Positions 54,178 to 62,417 of a DNA stretch of 64,000 bases are shown here, piece by piece. Positions within the stretch are counted from its first letter, which is position 1. Every line of letters starts with the position of its first letter. Position numbers and translations under genes: made by a program. This DNA is from Streptomyces yangpuensis (GTDB lineage Bacteria; Actinomycetota; Actinomycetes; Streptomycetales; Streptomycetaceae): the NCBI RefSeq assembly GCF_001005295.1, contig NZ_LBMK01000002.1, positions 1,456,378 to 1,520,377 of the forward strand, given 5' to 3'. The notes under the pieces were generated by a model. The model did not search any database and was not told the DNA's origin. It was given only the letters and a program-made list of their open reading frames with translations.

Positions 54178-55110
54178 TCAGAGGTGAGGGACGACCGCCA
54201 CGGGCGTCCTGACGTGGTGCAGCACCGCATGCGTGACCGGGCCGATGTGCGCTCCGATCGCCGCCCGGCGTATGCGCCGTCCGACGACCAGCAGCGAGGC
54301 GTCCTTCGACGCTTCCGCAAGATGGCCCGCGGGCCGGCCCACCATGCACTGCTCCTTGACCTCGACCTGGGGGAACTTGCCCCGCCACGACCGCAGTACA
54401 TCGGTGAGCGTGCCCGCCTCACGGAGTCCCAGCGCGACACCGTGGCCGGGGTCGGCCGCCGCGGGGTCGTACCCGTCGACCACCGGTACGCTCCAGCCGT
54501 GCACGACCCGCAGGGTGGCCGCTCGGGCAGCGGCGGCTTCGAAGGCGTACGCGAGCAGTTCGTCGCACGGCCTGGAGAGGTCGAGGCCGAGCACCACGTC
54601 GCGGTACTGCCCCTTGTGGTCCCCGTCGTCGCCGCTCCCGGGCCGCAGCTCATCCTCGGCCCGCTCCCCGGCCCGTACGACGACGACCGGGCGCTCGGCG
54701 TGTGCGATGACGGGGAGGGACACCGATCCGGCCAGGAAGCCGGCCACGCTGCCCAGCCCTCGTGAACCCACGACCAGGATCTCCGCCTTCTCAGCGGCGG
54801 AGAGCAACACCTCCGCAGGGCGGCCGTTCACCTGCTCCACGGTGATCTCCAGACCGGGGTGTCCCTCCCGCAGCCGGTCGGCCGCGTCGCGGGAGACCCG
54901 CTGGGCCCACTGCTGTGTGGTGGTCGCCCCCTCACCGGGCGTGGTGTCCACGCCGGTGAACGGGGCGTGGGCGAACGCCGGTGACCAGTCCTGCCAGACG
55001 TGCAGGATGTGCAGGGGCAGACGGCGTATCCGCGCCTCGCGGGCGGCCCACTCGGCGGCGGCCAGCGATTCGGCCGAGCCGTCCACGGCGGCGATGACGG
55101 TATGTGACAT
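54178..55110 (-). CDS. Tandem universal stress protein
   Basis: This 310-residue cytoplasmic protein has two UspA domains (about 3-145 and 160-308). The first opens 'TVIAAVDGSAESLAAAEWAAREA' and has the ATP-type motif 'VVGSRGLGSVAGFLAGSVSLPVIAHAERPVVVV' (G-2x-G-9x-G-S). The second ends with a divergent 'LLVVGRRIRRAAIGAHIGPVTHAVLHHVRTPVAVVPH'. Tandem Usp proteins are core members of the mycobacterial DosR and Streptomyces Osd dormancy regulons. The start ATG 55110 follows GGAGGAAAC. It lies 80 bases after the hibernation factor gene on the same strand and is probably transcribed with it. Confidence 0.92.
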   Translation of the reverse strand: MSHTVIAAVDGSAESLAAAEWAAREARIRRLPLHILHVWQDWSPAFAHAPFTGVDTTPGEGATTTQQWAQRVSRDAADRLREGHPGLEITVEQVNGRPAEVLLSAAEKAEILVVGSRGLGSVAGFLAGSVSLPVIAHAERPVVVVRAGERAEDELRPGSGDDGDHKGQYRDVVLGLDLSRPCDELLAYAFEAAAARAATLRVVHGWSVPVVDGYDPAAADPGHGVALGLREAGTLTDVLRSWRGKFPQVEVKEQCMVGRPAGHLAEASKDASLLVVGRRIRRAAIGAHIGPVTHAVLHHVRTPVAVVPHL

Positions 55111-55190
55111 GTTTCCTCCGGGTGAGGGGTCTTCGGATGGTGTGGCACCGGTCCGGGGACAGGCGGGCGGGCGGTGTCGCCCGGAACGTG

Positions 55191-55988
55191 TCAACGGGAC
55201 GGAGTGATCAGCCCGTAGTGGCCGTCGTAGCGGTGGTAGAGGACGCAGCCCCGGCCGGTGGCCGTGTCGCTGAAGAAGACGAAGGGCAGCCCGGTGAGGT
55301 GCAACCGTGAAACGGCCTCGGCCACACTGCTCGTCGGCACAGGAACCAGGCTCACACCGAGCAGACCGTCGACTTCCCGTTCCCGGCCCAGGGATGCCAG
55401 CGAAGCCATGCGGTGCCGCCCGGTGCGGACGTCGCGGTAGACGATGCTGTCGCGCCCGGAGGCCAGGTCCGTGAAGAGCCAGAAGTCGTGGTCCATGGCT
55501 TCCAGGTCGATCACGGCGTCCTCCGGCGTCTGGTGGACCAGGCTGAAGGACTTGTGCCGCACGATCCGGCGTTCCTCGGCGGGGAGGTGATGACGGTGCG
55601 GGCGGTGGTCGTGCCCCGCGCTGTCCCCCTCTGCCCGTGTGCGCGAGCCGCTGCCGTGGAGGCTGCGCGCCCCGAACCGCCGTGGCCGGGCGAGCCGGGC
55701 GGCCAGACGCTCCTGCAGGAGGTCGACCGCCTCGAACATGGTGCTCGCGGCCACGTGGGCGCGGACGGGCAGGCCGTTGACGTCCACCACGGCCTGAGCC
55801 GTGGCCGGACGGTTCGCCGAAGTGCTGACGGCTTGCGTGAGCTTCACCCGCACGGCCAGCACAGGTTCGCGCACGCGGCCGATCACCGCGAGTATCTTTC
55901 CCTGGGCGTACACGTCCGCGCCGTCGGGCACCTGCCCGCGGTTGCGGACCTGAACGTCGGCTGTCCGGCTGGTCTTGGGACCGCTCAT
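55191..55988 (-). CDS. hpf: Ribosome hibernation promoting factor with two C-terminal domains
   Basis: This 265-residue protein begins at ATG 55988, seven bases after GAGGAGG. Residues about 10-110 follow the HPF/YfiA N-terminal fold ('AVIGRVREPVLAVRVKLTQA', 'AQAVVDVNGLPVRAHVAASTMFEAVDLLQERLAARLARP'), which binds the decoding site of idle ribosomes. After a His/Arg linker come two HPF C-terminal dimerisation units, 'VRHKSFSLVHQTPEDAVIDLEAMDHDFWLFTD' (about 145-190) and 'AVSRLHLTGLPFVFFSDTATGRGCVLYHRYDGHYGLI' (about 215-262). Most long HPFs have one. This doubled form fits the dormancy-linked HPF of actinobacteria. A DosR-like box lies at 56120-56133. Confidence 0.85.
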   Translation of the reverse strand: MSGPKTSRTADVQVRNRGQVPDGADVYAQGKILAVIGRVREPVLAVRVKLTQAVSTSANRPATAQAVVDVNGLPVRAHVAASTMFEAVDLLQERLAARLARPRRFGARSLHGSGSRTRAEGDSAGHDHRPHRHHLPAEERRIVRHKSFSLVHQTPEDAVIDLEAMDHDFWLFTDLASGRDSIVYRDVRTGRHRMASLASLGREREVDGLLGVSLVPVPTSSVAEAVSRLHLTGLPFVFFSDTATGRGCVLYHRYDGHYGLITPSR

Positions 55989-56119
55989 GAGAACTCCTCC
56001 TCGATCGCTCCCAGCCTGTACGCCGGCGGTCGCTCCGGGGCAGAGCCGTCCGGGCCCCGTCACAGCGCCATTGGTACCCGCAGCACCCACGGGCCCTGGG
56101 ACCTCAGGACGGCCGGACA

Positions 56120-56133
56120 AGGCCTTTCGGCCT
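56120..56133 (-). promoter_or_regulatory. DosR-box-like palindrome upstream of hpf
   Basis: AGGCC-TTTC-GGCCT is a perfect palindrome in its half-sites with the 5-4-5 spacing. It lies about 132 bases upstream of the hibernation factor start on the side its transcription comes from. It differs from the arcA/adhE form by one G in each half-site. Confidence 0.55.
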
Positions 56134-56277
56134 ACAGACCACGGACGGGCGAGTCGACGAGCCCCGGCCCGGCATCGCGTGGCGTCCCGGCCGGGCAGCA
56201 CGGCTCGGGCCGGCGGCCCGGGTCGGCGCACAGGGCGGCGTGGAGCGAAGCGCGGCAGCGAGCGGGTACTTCCGCTG

Positions 56278-56316
56278 CAGCCCAGCAGCCCAGCAGCCCA
56301 GCACCCCAGCACCCCA
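56278..56316. repeat. Short tandem repeat of 8-9 base units
   Basis: CAGCCCAGCAGCCCAGCAGC and CAGCACCCCAGCACCCCA stretches form about four to five units of a 9-base motif. It lies in non-coding sequence between the hpf promoter region and the end of the CBS gene. Confidence 0.8.
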
Positions 56317-56457
56317 CGGCGCCCGGCCGCCCACCTGCGACGGCAGGGCAGTGGCCGGGGAAGGTGTGCGCGAGGAGCCGTCCGGCGAAGGGGCGTACCG
56401 GCCCGTGAGCGTCGCGGCTCGGTCGGCGCAAGAGCGCCGCGGTGTCCCGCCCCGGTG

Positions 56458-57135
56458 TCAGTGATCGCTCTCGCCGCGGGCCGTCAGCTGGTTCACCACA
56501 CCGACCACGCCGTCCACGCGCCATACGGCTCGGAGCAACACCGCTGTATCGAGCACTGGTTCAGGCGAGCCCGACAGGGTGACCGTCCCGTCGCGGACGT
56601 CGATGCGGAGCCCGTCGATCCGGTGCGCGGCCGACGCCCGGCCAAAGACGGCACCGGCGACGTCCGCGAGGATCTCTTCGTCCGTCCTCAGGAAGACGCG
56701 CAGCAGATCACGTCGCGTGGTGATGCCGATGAGGCGGTCCTCCTCGTCCACCACCGGCAACCGGTCGACGTGGCGGCGTTCCATGATGCGCGCGGCGTCG
56801 ACGACGCGCTGTTCCGGATGCACGGTGACAGCCGGGCTGGTCATCAGCTCGCCGGCCGCCGGGGAAGGTCCCGCGACGGGGTGGGTGCCGGCTGGCCGCC
56901 GCAGTGTCGGCACCATCCGGCGCCGCCCCGATCCGTCCTGGCCGAGACCTGCCCGGTGTCCGGTGAGGTCTGCAAGGGAGACCACTCCCATGACCTTGTC
57001 GTCGTCGTCCACCACCGGCAGGCCGCTGATCCGGTAGGTGGTGAGCATGCCGGCCAGTTCCTCGAAGGAGGTGTCCGGGCGTGCCTGGACCACCTCGCTG
57101 GTCATGACTTCGCCCACCGTCCGCTTTCCGATCAC
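56458..57135 (-). CDS. CBS-pair protein with a C-terminal BON domain
   Basis: This 225-residue protein begins at GTG 57135 after a GGAG ten bases upstream. Two CBS motifs ('VGEVMTSEVVQARPDTSFEELAGMLTTYRISGLPVVDDDDKVMGVVSLADL' in outline at about 7-60, and 'LMTSPAVTVHPEQRVVDAARIMERRHVDRLPVVDEEDRLIGITTRRDLL' at about 95-150) bind adenine nucleotides and sense energy state. A BON domain follows (about 155-220, 'IDVRDGTVTLSGSPEPVLDTAVLLRAVWRVDGVVGVVNQL'), usually membrane- or phospholipid-interacting. CBS-BON proteins belong to the Osd-type dormancy set. It is divergent from adhE, with the DosR-like palindrome 240 bases upstream. Confidence 0.9.
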   Translation of the reverse strand: MIGKRTVGEVMTSEVVQARPDTSFEELAGMLTTYRISGLPVVDDDDKVMGVVSLADLTGHRAGLGQDGSGRRRMVPTLRRPAGTHPVAGPSPAAGELMTSPAVTVHPEQRVVDAARIMERRHVDRLPVVDEEDRLIGITTRRDLLRVFLRTDEEILADVAGAVFGRASAAHRIDGLRIDVRDGTVTLSGSPEPVLDTAVLLRAVWRVDGVVGVVNQLTARGESDH

Positions 57136-57495
57136 GGCACTCAATCTCCACTCGTTTCGCAGGTTTCCGGGTACCGCCGAAGACGACCCGAGCTCCGACT
57201 GCGCCGACCGCTCTGCGCAGAGCGCCGGGCCGGAAGCCACGGAGCCGTCCGCTCTCCGTGCTTGCCGTCGCTTCCAGCGTGGTGCGCAGGACGGGCAGGG
57301 GACAGAACCGGTCAGGACCCCTACGCCGGGCCGTTCGGCCCGTGACAGGCCGGGCAGGGCGGTGCCCGTCGCAAGAGGGCCCAATGGCCCTGGGGCGCCC
57401 CCCGTTCGACCCCTGCCCCCGGCGCGGCAGGGCCCTCAGGCTGGCACCACTCGCATCGGCACCTACGGGCGCCACCCATACCCAGGGAGCTTCCC
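57136..57495. other. 360-base divergent promoter region of CBS-BON and adhE genes
   Basis: No gene is seen. The DosR-like palindrome AGGGCC-CAAT-GGCCCT (57376-57391) is nearer to adhE. The piece 57200-57230 has a CTCTGCGCAGAG palindrome on the CBS side. Confidence 0.6.
57376..57391 (+). promoter_or_regulatory. DosR-box-like palindrome upstream of adhE
   Basis: AGGGCC-CAAT-GGCCCT is a perfect 6-4-6 palindrome, centred about 112 bases upstream of the adhE start. Its core GGGCC-N4-GGCCC parallels the mycobacterial DosR core GGGAC-N4-GTCCC. The identical half-sites occur upstream of arcA and the response regulator gene. Confidence 0.68.
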
Positions 57496-60153
57496 ATGAC
57501 TCAGCCGACCAGCGTCTCCCGCACCACCCCCGACGCCGCCCCGTCGGACACACGCATCGCCGTGAACCTCCTGGTCGACAACGCTTCCAAGGCGCTCGCC
57601 GACTTCGATTCCTTCACACAGGAGATGATCGACCACATCGTCGCCAAGGCGTCGGTGGCCGCCCTGGACCAGCACACCGCCCTGGCGCGCCTGGCGGTGG
57701 AGGAGACCGGGCGGGGTGTTTTCGAGGACAAGGCGGCGAAGAACATGTTCGCCTGCGAGCACGTCACCCACAGCATGTCCCGGGTGAAAACGGTCGGCGT
57801 CGTCGGCCGCGACGACATCGAGGGCATCATCGAGATCGCCGAGCCCGTCGGCGTGCTGTGCGCGGTCACGCCCGTCACCAACCCGACGTCCACCACCATC
57901 TTCAAGGCGCTGCTGGCGCTGAAGACACGCAACCCCGTCGTGTTCGCCTTCCACCCTTCCGCGCAGGTGTGCAGCACCGCGGCCGCGCGCATCGTGCGGG
58001 ACGCCGCCGTCGCCGCCGGAGCGCCCGAGCACTGCGTGCAGTGGATCGAGGCCCCCTCCATCGAGGCCACGAGCCTCCTCATGCGCCACCCAGGCGTCGC
58101 GCTGATCCTGGCGACCGGCGGCAACGCCATGGTCAAGGCCGCGTACTCGGCCGGCAAGCCCGCAGTCGGCGTGGGCGCCGGCAACGTGCCCGCCTACGTG
58201 CACCACAGCGCGGACGTGCGCCGGGCGGTCAACGACCTCGTCCTGTCCAAGTCCTTCGACAACGGCATGATCTGCGCGTCCGAGCAGGCGGTCATCCTGG
58301 ACACCGACGTGTACGACGAGGCGCTCGCCGAGTTCCGGCGCCTGCACGCGTACGTCGCGACGGCCGAGGAGAAGCGGAAGCTGGAGACCTATCTGTTCCC
58401 GCCGGACCCGGCCGGCCGACAGGGCCGCGTCAACCCGGCGGCCGTCGGGCAGAGCCCCGACCGGATCGCGGAGCAGGCCGGGTTCACCGTCCCGGCGGAC
58501 ACCTCGCTCATCCTGGCCGAGGCGAGCCACGTCGGGCCCGACGAGCCGCTGACGCGGGAGAAACTCTGCCCGGTCCTCACCGTGCTGCGAGCCGAGTCGA
58601 CGCAGGAGGGCTTCGACCTCGCGGCCGACATGGTCGACTTCCACGGACAGGGACACAGCGCGGTGATCCACACCGGTGACCCGGCCCTCGCCGAGCGCTA
58701 CGGCCGCCGTATGAGGACCGTACGGATCATCGTCAACTCGCCGTCCTCGCAGGGGGCGATCGGCGGCATCTACAACCGTCTGGTTCCGTCCCTGACCCTG
58801 GGCTGCGGTTCCTGGGGCAGCACGTCGGTCTCGGACAACGTCTCGGCTGCCCAGCTGCTCAACATCAAGCGCGTCACCACCCGGCAGAACAACATGCAGT
58901 GGTTCAAGGTGCCGCCGAAGATCTACTTCGAGCCCCAGGCCATCCGGTACCTCGCCGCGATGCCCGAGGTCCACCGCGTCACCGTGGTCACCGACGCCAC
59001 CATGACCCGGCTCGGCTACGTGGAGCGCGTCAGCCGCGTCCTGCAACAGCGGCAGCAGCCCGTGACCATCCAGGTCATCGACGACGTCGAACCGGAGCCG
59101 AGCATCGACTCCGTACAGCGCGGTGCCGCCCTCATGCGCGGCTTCCGGCCGGACACCATCATCGCCCTGGGCGGCGGATCCCCCATGGACGCGGCGAAGG
59201 TGATGTGGCTGCTGTACGAACAGCCGGATGTCGACTTCGCCGACATGCGCCAGAAGTTCTCCGACATCCGCAAGCGCGCCTTCCGCTTCCCCGTGCTCGG
59301 CAAGCAGGCCCGCCTGGTCTGCGTCCCCACCACCTCGGGCACCGGTGCCGAGGTCACCCCCTTCGCGGTGATCTCCGACCCGGCGACCGGCAAGAAGTAT
59401 CCGCTGGCCGACTACGCCCTGACCCCCAGCGTCGCGATCGTCGACCCCGCCCTGACCGCCGAGCTGCCCTCGTCGCTCGCCGCCGACAGCGGCTTCGACG
59501 CCCTTACCCATGCCACCGAGGCGTACGTCTCCGTCTACGCCAACGACTTCACCGACGGTCTGGCGCTGCACGCCATCAGGCTGGTCTTCGACCACCTGGA
59601 GGCTGCGGTCACCGGCGAGGCGGCACGTCTGAGCCGGGCACGGGAGAAGATGCACAACGCGGGCACCATCGCCGGCATGGCCTTCGGCAACGCCTTCCTC
59701 GGCATCGTCCACGCGATGTCCCACACCCTGGGCGCCACCTTCCACATCGCCCACGGGCGGACCAACGCGATCCTCCTGCCGCACGTGATCCGCTACAACG
59801 GGACCGTTCCCGGCAAGCTGACGGGATGGCCCAAGTACGAGAGCTACCGGGCGCCCGAGCGCTTCCAGGACATCGCCCGTGCCCTCGGGCTCCCGGCATC
59901 AACTCCCGCCGAGGGTGTGGCCTCGTACGCCGCCGCGGTGGAACGCCTGCGGGACGCCGTGGGCATAGAACCGTCCTTCCGCGCCCTGGGCCTCGACGAG
60001 ACCGCCTTCATCGGTGCGCTGCCGCAGCAGGCACTGAACGCCTATGAGGACCAGTGCGCCCCGGCCAACCCGCGCATGCCGATGCTGGACGACATGGAGG
60101 ACATCATGCGCACGGCCTACTACGCCGGGCCCCGGCCACTTCCCTCCTTCTGA
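57496..60153 (+). CDS. adhE: Bifunctional acetaldehyde-CoA/alcohol dehydrogenase
   Basis: This 885-residue enzyme reduces acetyl-CoA to acetaldehyde and then ethanol, regenerating two NAD+. The N-terminal part (about 15-450) is an acylating aldehyde dehydrogenase with 'AVTPVTNPTSTTIFKALLALKTRNPVVFAFHPSAQ' and the nucleophile Cys in 'DNGMICASEQAVI'. The C-terminal part (about 470-875) is an iron alcohol dehydrogenase with NAD loop 'IIALGGGSPMDAAKVMWLLYE', 'CVPTTSGTGAEVTPFAVISD' and iron ligands in 'SGFDALTHATEAYVS' and 'GIVHAMSHTLGATFHIAHGRTNA'. Both halves look intact. AdhE is a fermentation enzyme, unusual in an aerobic genus. Start ATG 57496 follows AGGGAGCTTCCC. Confidence 0.95.
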   Translation: MTQPTSVSRTTPDAAPSDTRIAVNLLVDNASKALADFDSFTQEMIDHIVAKASVAALDQHTALARLAVEETGRGVFEDKAAKNMFACEHVTHSMSRVKTVGVVGRDDIEGIIEIAEPVGVLCAVTPVTNPTSTTIFKALLALKTRNPVVFAFHPSAQVCSTAAARIVRDAAVAAGAPEHCVQWIEAPSIEATSLLMRHPGVALILATGGNAMVKAAYSAGKPAVGVGAGNVPAYVHHSADVRRAVNDLVLSKSFDNGMICASEQAVILDTDVYDEALAEFRRLHAYVATAEEKRKLETYLFPPDPAGRQGRVNPAAVGQSPDRIAEQAGFTVPADTSLILAEASHVGPDEPLTREKLCPVLTVLRAESTQEGFDLAADMVDFHGQGHSAVIHTGDPALAERYGRRMRTVRIIVNSPSSQGAIGGIYNRLVPSLTLGCGSWGSTSVSDNVSAAQLLNIKRVTTRQNNMQWFKVPPKIYFEPQAIRYLAAMPEVHRVTVVTDATMTRLGYVERVSRVLQQRQQPVTIQVIDDVEPEPSIDSVQRGAALMRGFRPDTIIALGGGSPMDAAKVMWLLYEQPDVDFADMRQKFSDIRKRAFRFPVLGKQARLVCVPTTSGTGAEVTPFAVISDPATGKKYPLADYALTPSVAIVDPALTAELPSSLAADSGFDALTHATEAYVSVYANDFTDGLALHAIRLVFDHLEAAVTGEAARLSRAREKMHNAGTIAGMAFGNAFLGIVHAMSHTLGATFHIAHGRTNAILLPHVIRYNGTVPGKLTGWPKYESYRAPERFQDIARALGLPASTPAEGVASYAAAVERLRDAVGIEPSFRALGLDETAFIGALPQQALNAYEDQCAPANPRMPMLDDMEDIMRTAYYAGPRPLPSF

Positions 60154-60220
60154 CCGCAGGTTCACCCGCGCGGGCCGATACCCTGTCCGCGTCAGCGGGT
60201 GATCGAGGTCAGGAGGCCCA

Positions 60221-61966
60221 GTGGGGGTGCAGGAGCCGTTGTCGCGGATGCCTCAGATGCGGCTCGACGAGCTGCTGGAGGAGCTGCAGGCGCGTATCAA
60301 CGCCGCCCGCGGCACCAGGGACCGGGTGCACAGCCTGCTGGAGGCGGTCGTCTCGGTGGGGCGCGAACTGGATCTCTCCCAGGTTCTGCGGCGCATCGTG
60401 GAAGCCGCCGCGCTGCTGGTCGACGCACAGTACGGAGCCCTCGGGGTCATCGGTCCCGACGGCAAAACCTTGTCGCAGTTCCTCACCTACGGGCTGACGG
60501 ACGAGGAGATCGCCCGGATCGGGCCACTTCCCGCCGGGCACGGGATCCTGGGAGAGCTCATCCGTGATCCCGAGCCGCTCCGGCTGACCGACCTGGGCGC
60601 GGACGAGGCGTCGTACGGATTCCCTCCCCATCATCCGCCCATGCGGACGTTCCTGGGTGTGCCGATCCGTGTACGGGACGAGGTGTTCGGCAACCTCTAC
60701 CTGACCGACAAGCGCGGTGGCCAGGACTTCGACGCCGAGGACGAATCGGTGATCTCCACCCTGTCCGTCGCGGCCGGAGTCGCCATCGACAACGCCCGGC
60801 TCTACGAGGGCTCCCAGCGCCAGCAGCGGTGGCTGCAGGCGAACGCGGAGATCACCAACAGCCTGCTTTCCGGTAGTCCGCGCCTGGAGGTGCTGGAGCT
60901 CATCGCCCACCGCGCCCAGGAGATCACGGGTGCGGCACTCGCCGATGTGTCCGTCCCCGTCGCCGGGACCGACGACCTCGTCGTCGAGCTGGCCATCGGT
61001 GCGGACGGTGCGGACGGTGCGGACGGGAAGACCCGCCGTGGCCTGGTGATCCCGGTGGAGGGCACCCTCTCCGGTGCCGCCTATCAAGCCGGTGCGCCCG
61101 TGACCACGGCCGGCCTCGCGGAGGACGACCGGTACACCTCCGGTCCCGGCCGCTTCGACGGCCTGGGTCCGGCGGTCGCCGTTCCCCTGGGCACCGCCGC
61201 CAAGGACACCCGGGGCGTGCTGCTGCTGGCCCGGCACCTGGGAGAGCCCGTCTTCACGGAAGGTGAACTGGAGCCGCTGCTGGCCTTCGCGGGCCAAGCC
61301 GCACTCGCTCTGGAGCTGGCCGAACGACGGAGCGGCGCCGAGCAGCTCGCGCTCCTGGAGGACCGCGACCGGATCGCCCGGGACCTGCACGATCTGGCGA
61401 TCCAGCGGCTGTTCGCGACGGGGATGACCCTGCAGAGCGCCGGCCGGCTCGTGCAGAACGAGGGCGCCGCCGAACGCATTTCCCGCGCCGTGGGGGACCT
61501 TGACGAAACCATCAAGATCATCCGCTCCACCATTTTCGGTCTCCGCGCGCGCGAGGAGGACACCCGGCCGAGCCTGCGGGCACACGTGGCCCGCGCCGTG
61601 GGCGAGACGGCGACCACGCTCGGTTTCCCGCCGCGTCTCAGCATGGAAGGGCTCCTCGACACCGACGTTCCGGCGCAGGTGGCCGAACACGTCGTGGCGG
61701 CCCTCACGGAAATGCTGAGCAACGCCGCCCGCCACGCCCACGCGACGCGGGTCGAGGTCTCCTTGCAGGCCACCAGCGACGAGGTCATCCTCACCGTGAC
61801 GGACAACGGCCGGGGCATACCCGCCGAGGGCAGGCGCAGTGGCCTGCGCAACCTCGAAGAGCGGGCCCAGAGCCTGTGCGGCACGCTGGACATCGCGCGC
61901 CCGGACGAGGGCGGCAGCCGACTCGTGTGGCGGGCGCCGCTCGCTGCCGGCGTCGACACCCCGTGA
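60221..61966 (+). CDS. osdK: GAF-GAF histidine kinase, DevS/DosT-like (OsdK)
   Basis: This 581-residue kinase closely follows the plan of mycobacterial DevS/DosT. GAF-A (about 50-195) includes 'YGFPPHHPPMRTFLGVPIRVRDEVFGNLYLTDKRGGQDF' in outline, with H138 at the place of the heme-ligating His149 of DevS, so it probably binds heme and senses O2, NO or CO. GAF-B is about 225-370. The HisKA_3 phospho-acceptor is H390 ('EDRDRIARDLHDLAIQRLFATGM') and the ATPase follows ('EMLSNAARHAHATRVEVSL', 'DNGRGIP'). GTG 60221 or 60227 are possible starts after AGGAGG. It lies 67 bases after adhE and before the response regulator gene. Confidence 0.9.
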   Translation: MGVQEPLSRMPQMRLDELLEELQARINAARGTRDRVHSLLEAVVSVGRELDLSQVLRRIVEAAALLVDAQYGALGVIGPDGKTLSQFLTYGLTDEEIARIGPLPAGHGILGELIRDPEPLRLTDLGADEASYGFPPHHPPMRTFLGVPIRVRDEVFGNLYLTDKRGGQDFDAEDESVISTLSVAAGVAIDNARLYEGSQRQQRWLQANAEITNSLLSGSPRLEVLELIAHRAQEITGAALADVSVPVAGTDDLVVELAIGADGADGADGKTRRGLVIPVEGTLSGAAYQAGAPVTTAGLAEDDRYTSGPGRFDGLGPAVAVPLGTAAKDTRGVLLLARHLGEPVFTEGELEPLLAFAGQAALALELAERRSGAEQLALLEDRDRIARDLHDLAIQRLFATGMTLQSAGRLVQNEGAAERISRAVGDLDETIKIIRSTIFGLRAREEDTRPSLRAHVARAVGETATTLGFPPRLSMEGLLDTDVPAQVAEHVVAALTEMLSNAARHAHATRVEVSLQATSDEVILTVTDNGRGIPAEGRRSGLRNLEERAQSLCGTLDIARPDEGGSRLVWRAPLAAGVDTP

Positions 61967-62154
61967 CGTCGTTCCCGGACAGCGCCGGCGCATGCGGAGG
62001 AAGAGCGCGACGCCGGAGCTGTCGCAGGAACATGGCGGCGGCCTCTCTTCGTCCCGGCAGGGCCCGGGGTACTGATCATGCCGGCCGTGCCGGTCCATGG
62101 CAGTCCATCAGAAAGCGCGCGCAGGCAGCAGATCCGGCCGGTCCCTCCGCGCGG

Positions 62155-62168
62155 GGGTCGAAGGTCCC
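62155..62168 (+). promoter_or_regulatory. Second DosR-like site upstream of osdR
   Basis: GGGTC-GAAG-GTCCC has the 5-4-5 layout and a right half-site identical to the mycobacterial DosR consensus (GTCCC). The left half has one mismatch to a perfect palindrome. It lies about 250 bases upstream of the regulator start. Confidence 0.45.
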
Positions 62169-62323
62169 GCGCCGACGGCGCCTCGCGCGCGGGCGGGCAG
62201 GCCCGGATCCGAGCTGCCGTCAGCGCCGGCCGCGGGGTTCCCCGTCCGCACCCGCGCGGGGCCGCCGTGATCCCATGCGACCTGGTGGCCCTGGGCAGCC
62301 ATATGGGGGTGCGGCCGCGTATG

Positions 62324-62339
62324 AGGGCCATCCGGCCCT
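62324..62339 (+). promoter_or_regulatory. DosR-box-like palindrome upstream of osdR
   Basis: AGGGCC-ATCC-GGCCCT repeats exactly the half-sites seen upstream of arcA and adhE. It lies 79 bases before the response regulator start, a normal position for autoregulation. Confidence 0.68.
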
Positions 62340-62417
62340 GGCTGAAGGTCCCGCTCGTACGGCACGATGCGGTGGATCCGCCGGCGGGCGGAAGAACCGG
62401 CGAACACGGAGTGTGCG

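Larger units (their letters stand above)
55989..56457. other. 469-base interval: hpf promoter region and a 9-bp tandem repeat
   Basis: The interval carries the DosR-like palindrome AGGCC-TTTC-GGCCT (56120-56133) about 130 bases upstream of the hibernation factor gene. A tandem repeat built on GCCCAGCAG/CACCCCAG units occupies 56278-56316. No gene was recognised. Confidence 0.6.
61967..62417. other. 451-base promoter region of the response regulator gene
   Basis: No gene is recognised. Two DosR-like sites lie here: GGGTC-GAAG-GTCCC (62155-62168) and the exact form AGGGCC-ATCC-GGCCCT (62324-62339), the latter about 86 bases upstream of the start. This implies that the response regulator gene has its own, probably autoregulated, promoter. 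Confidence 0.6.

Noticed and set aside
57463..59784. 773-residue minus-strand frame opposite adhE
   Set aside because: It is a shadow frame; adhE shows all motifs of both enzyme halves.
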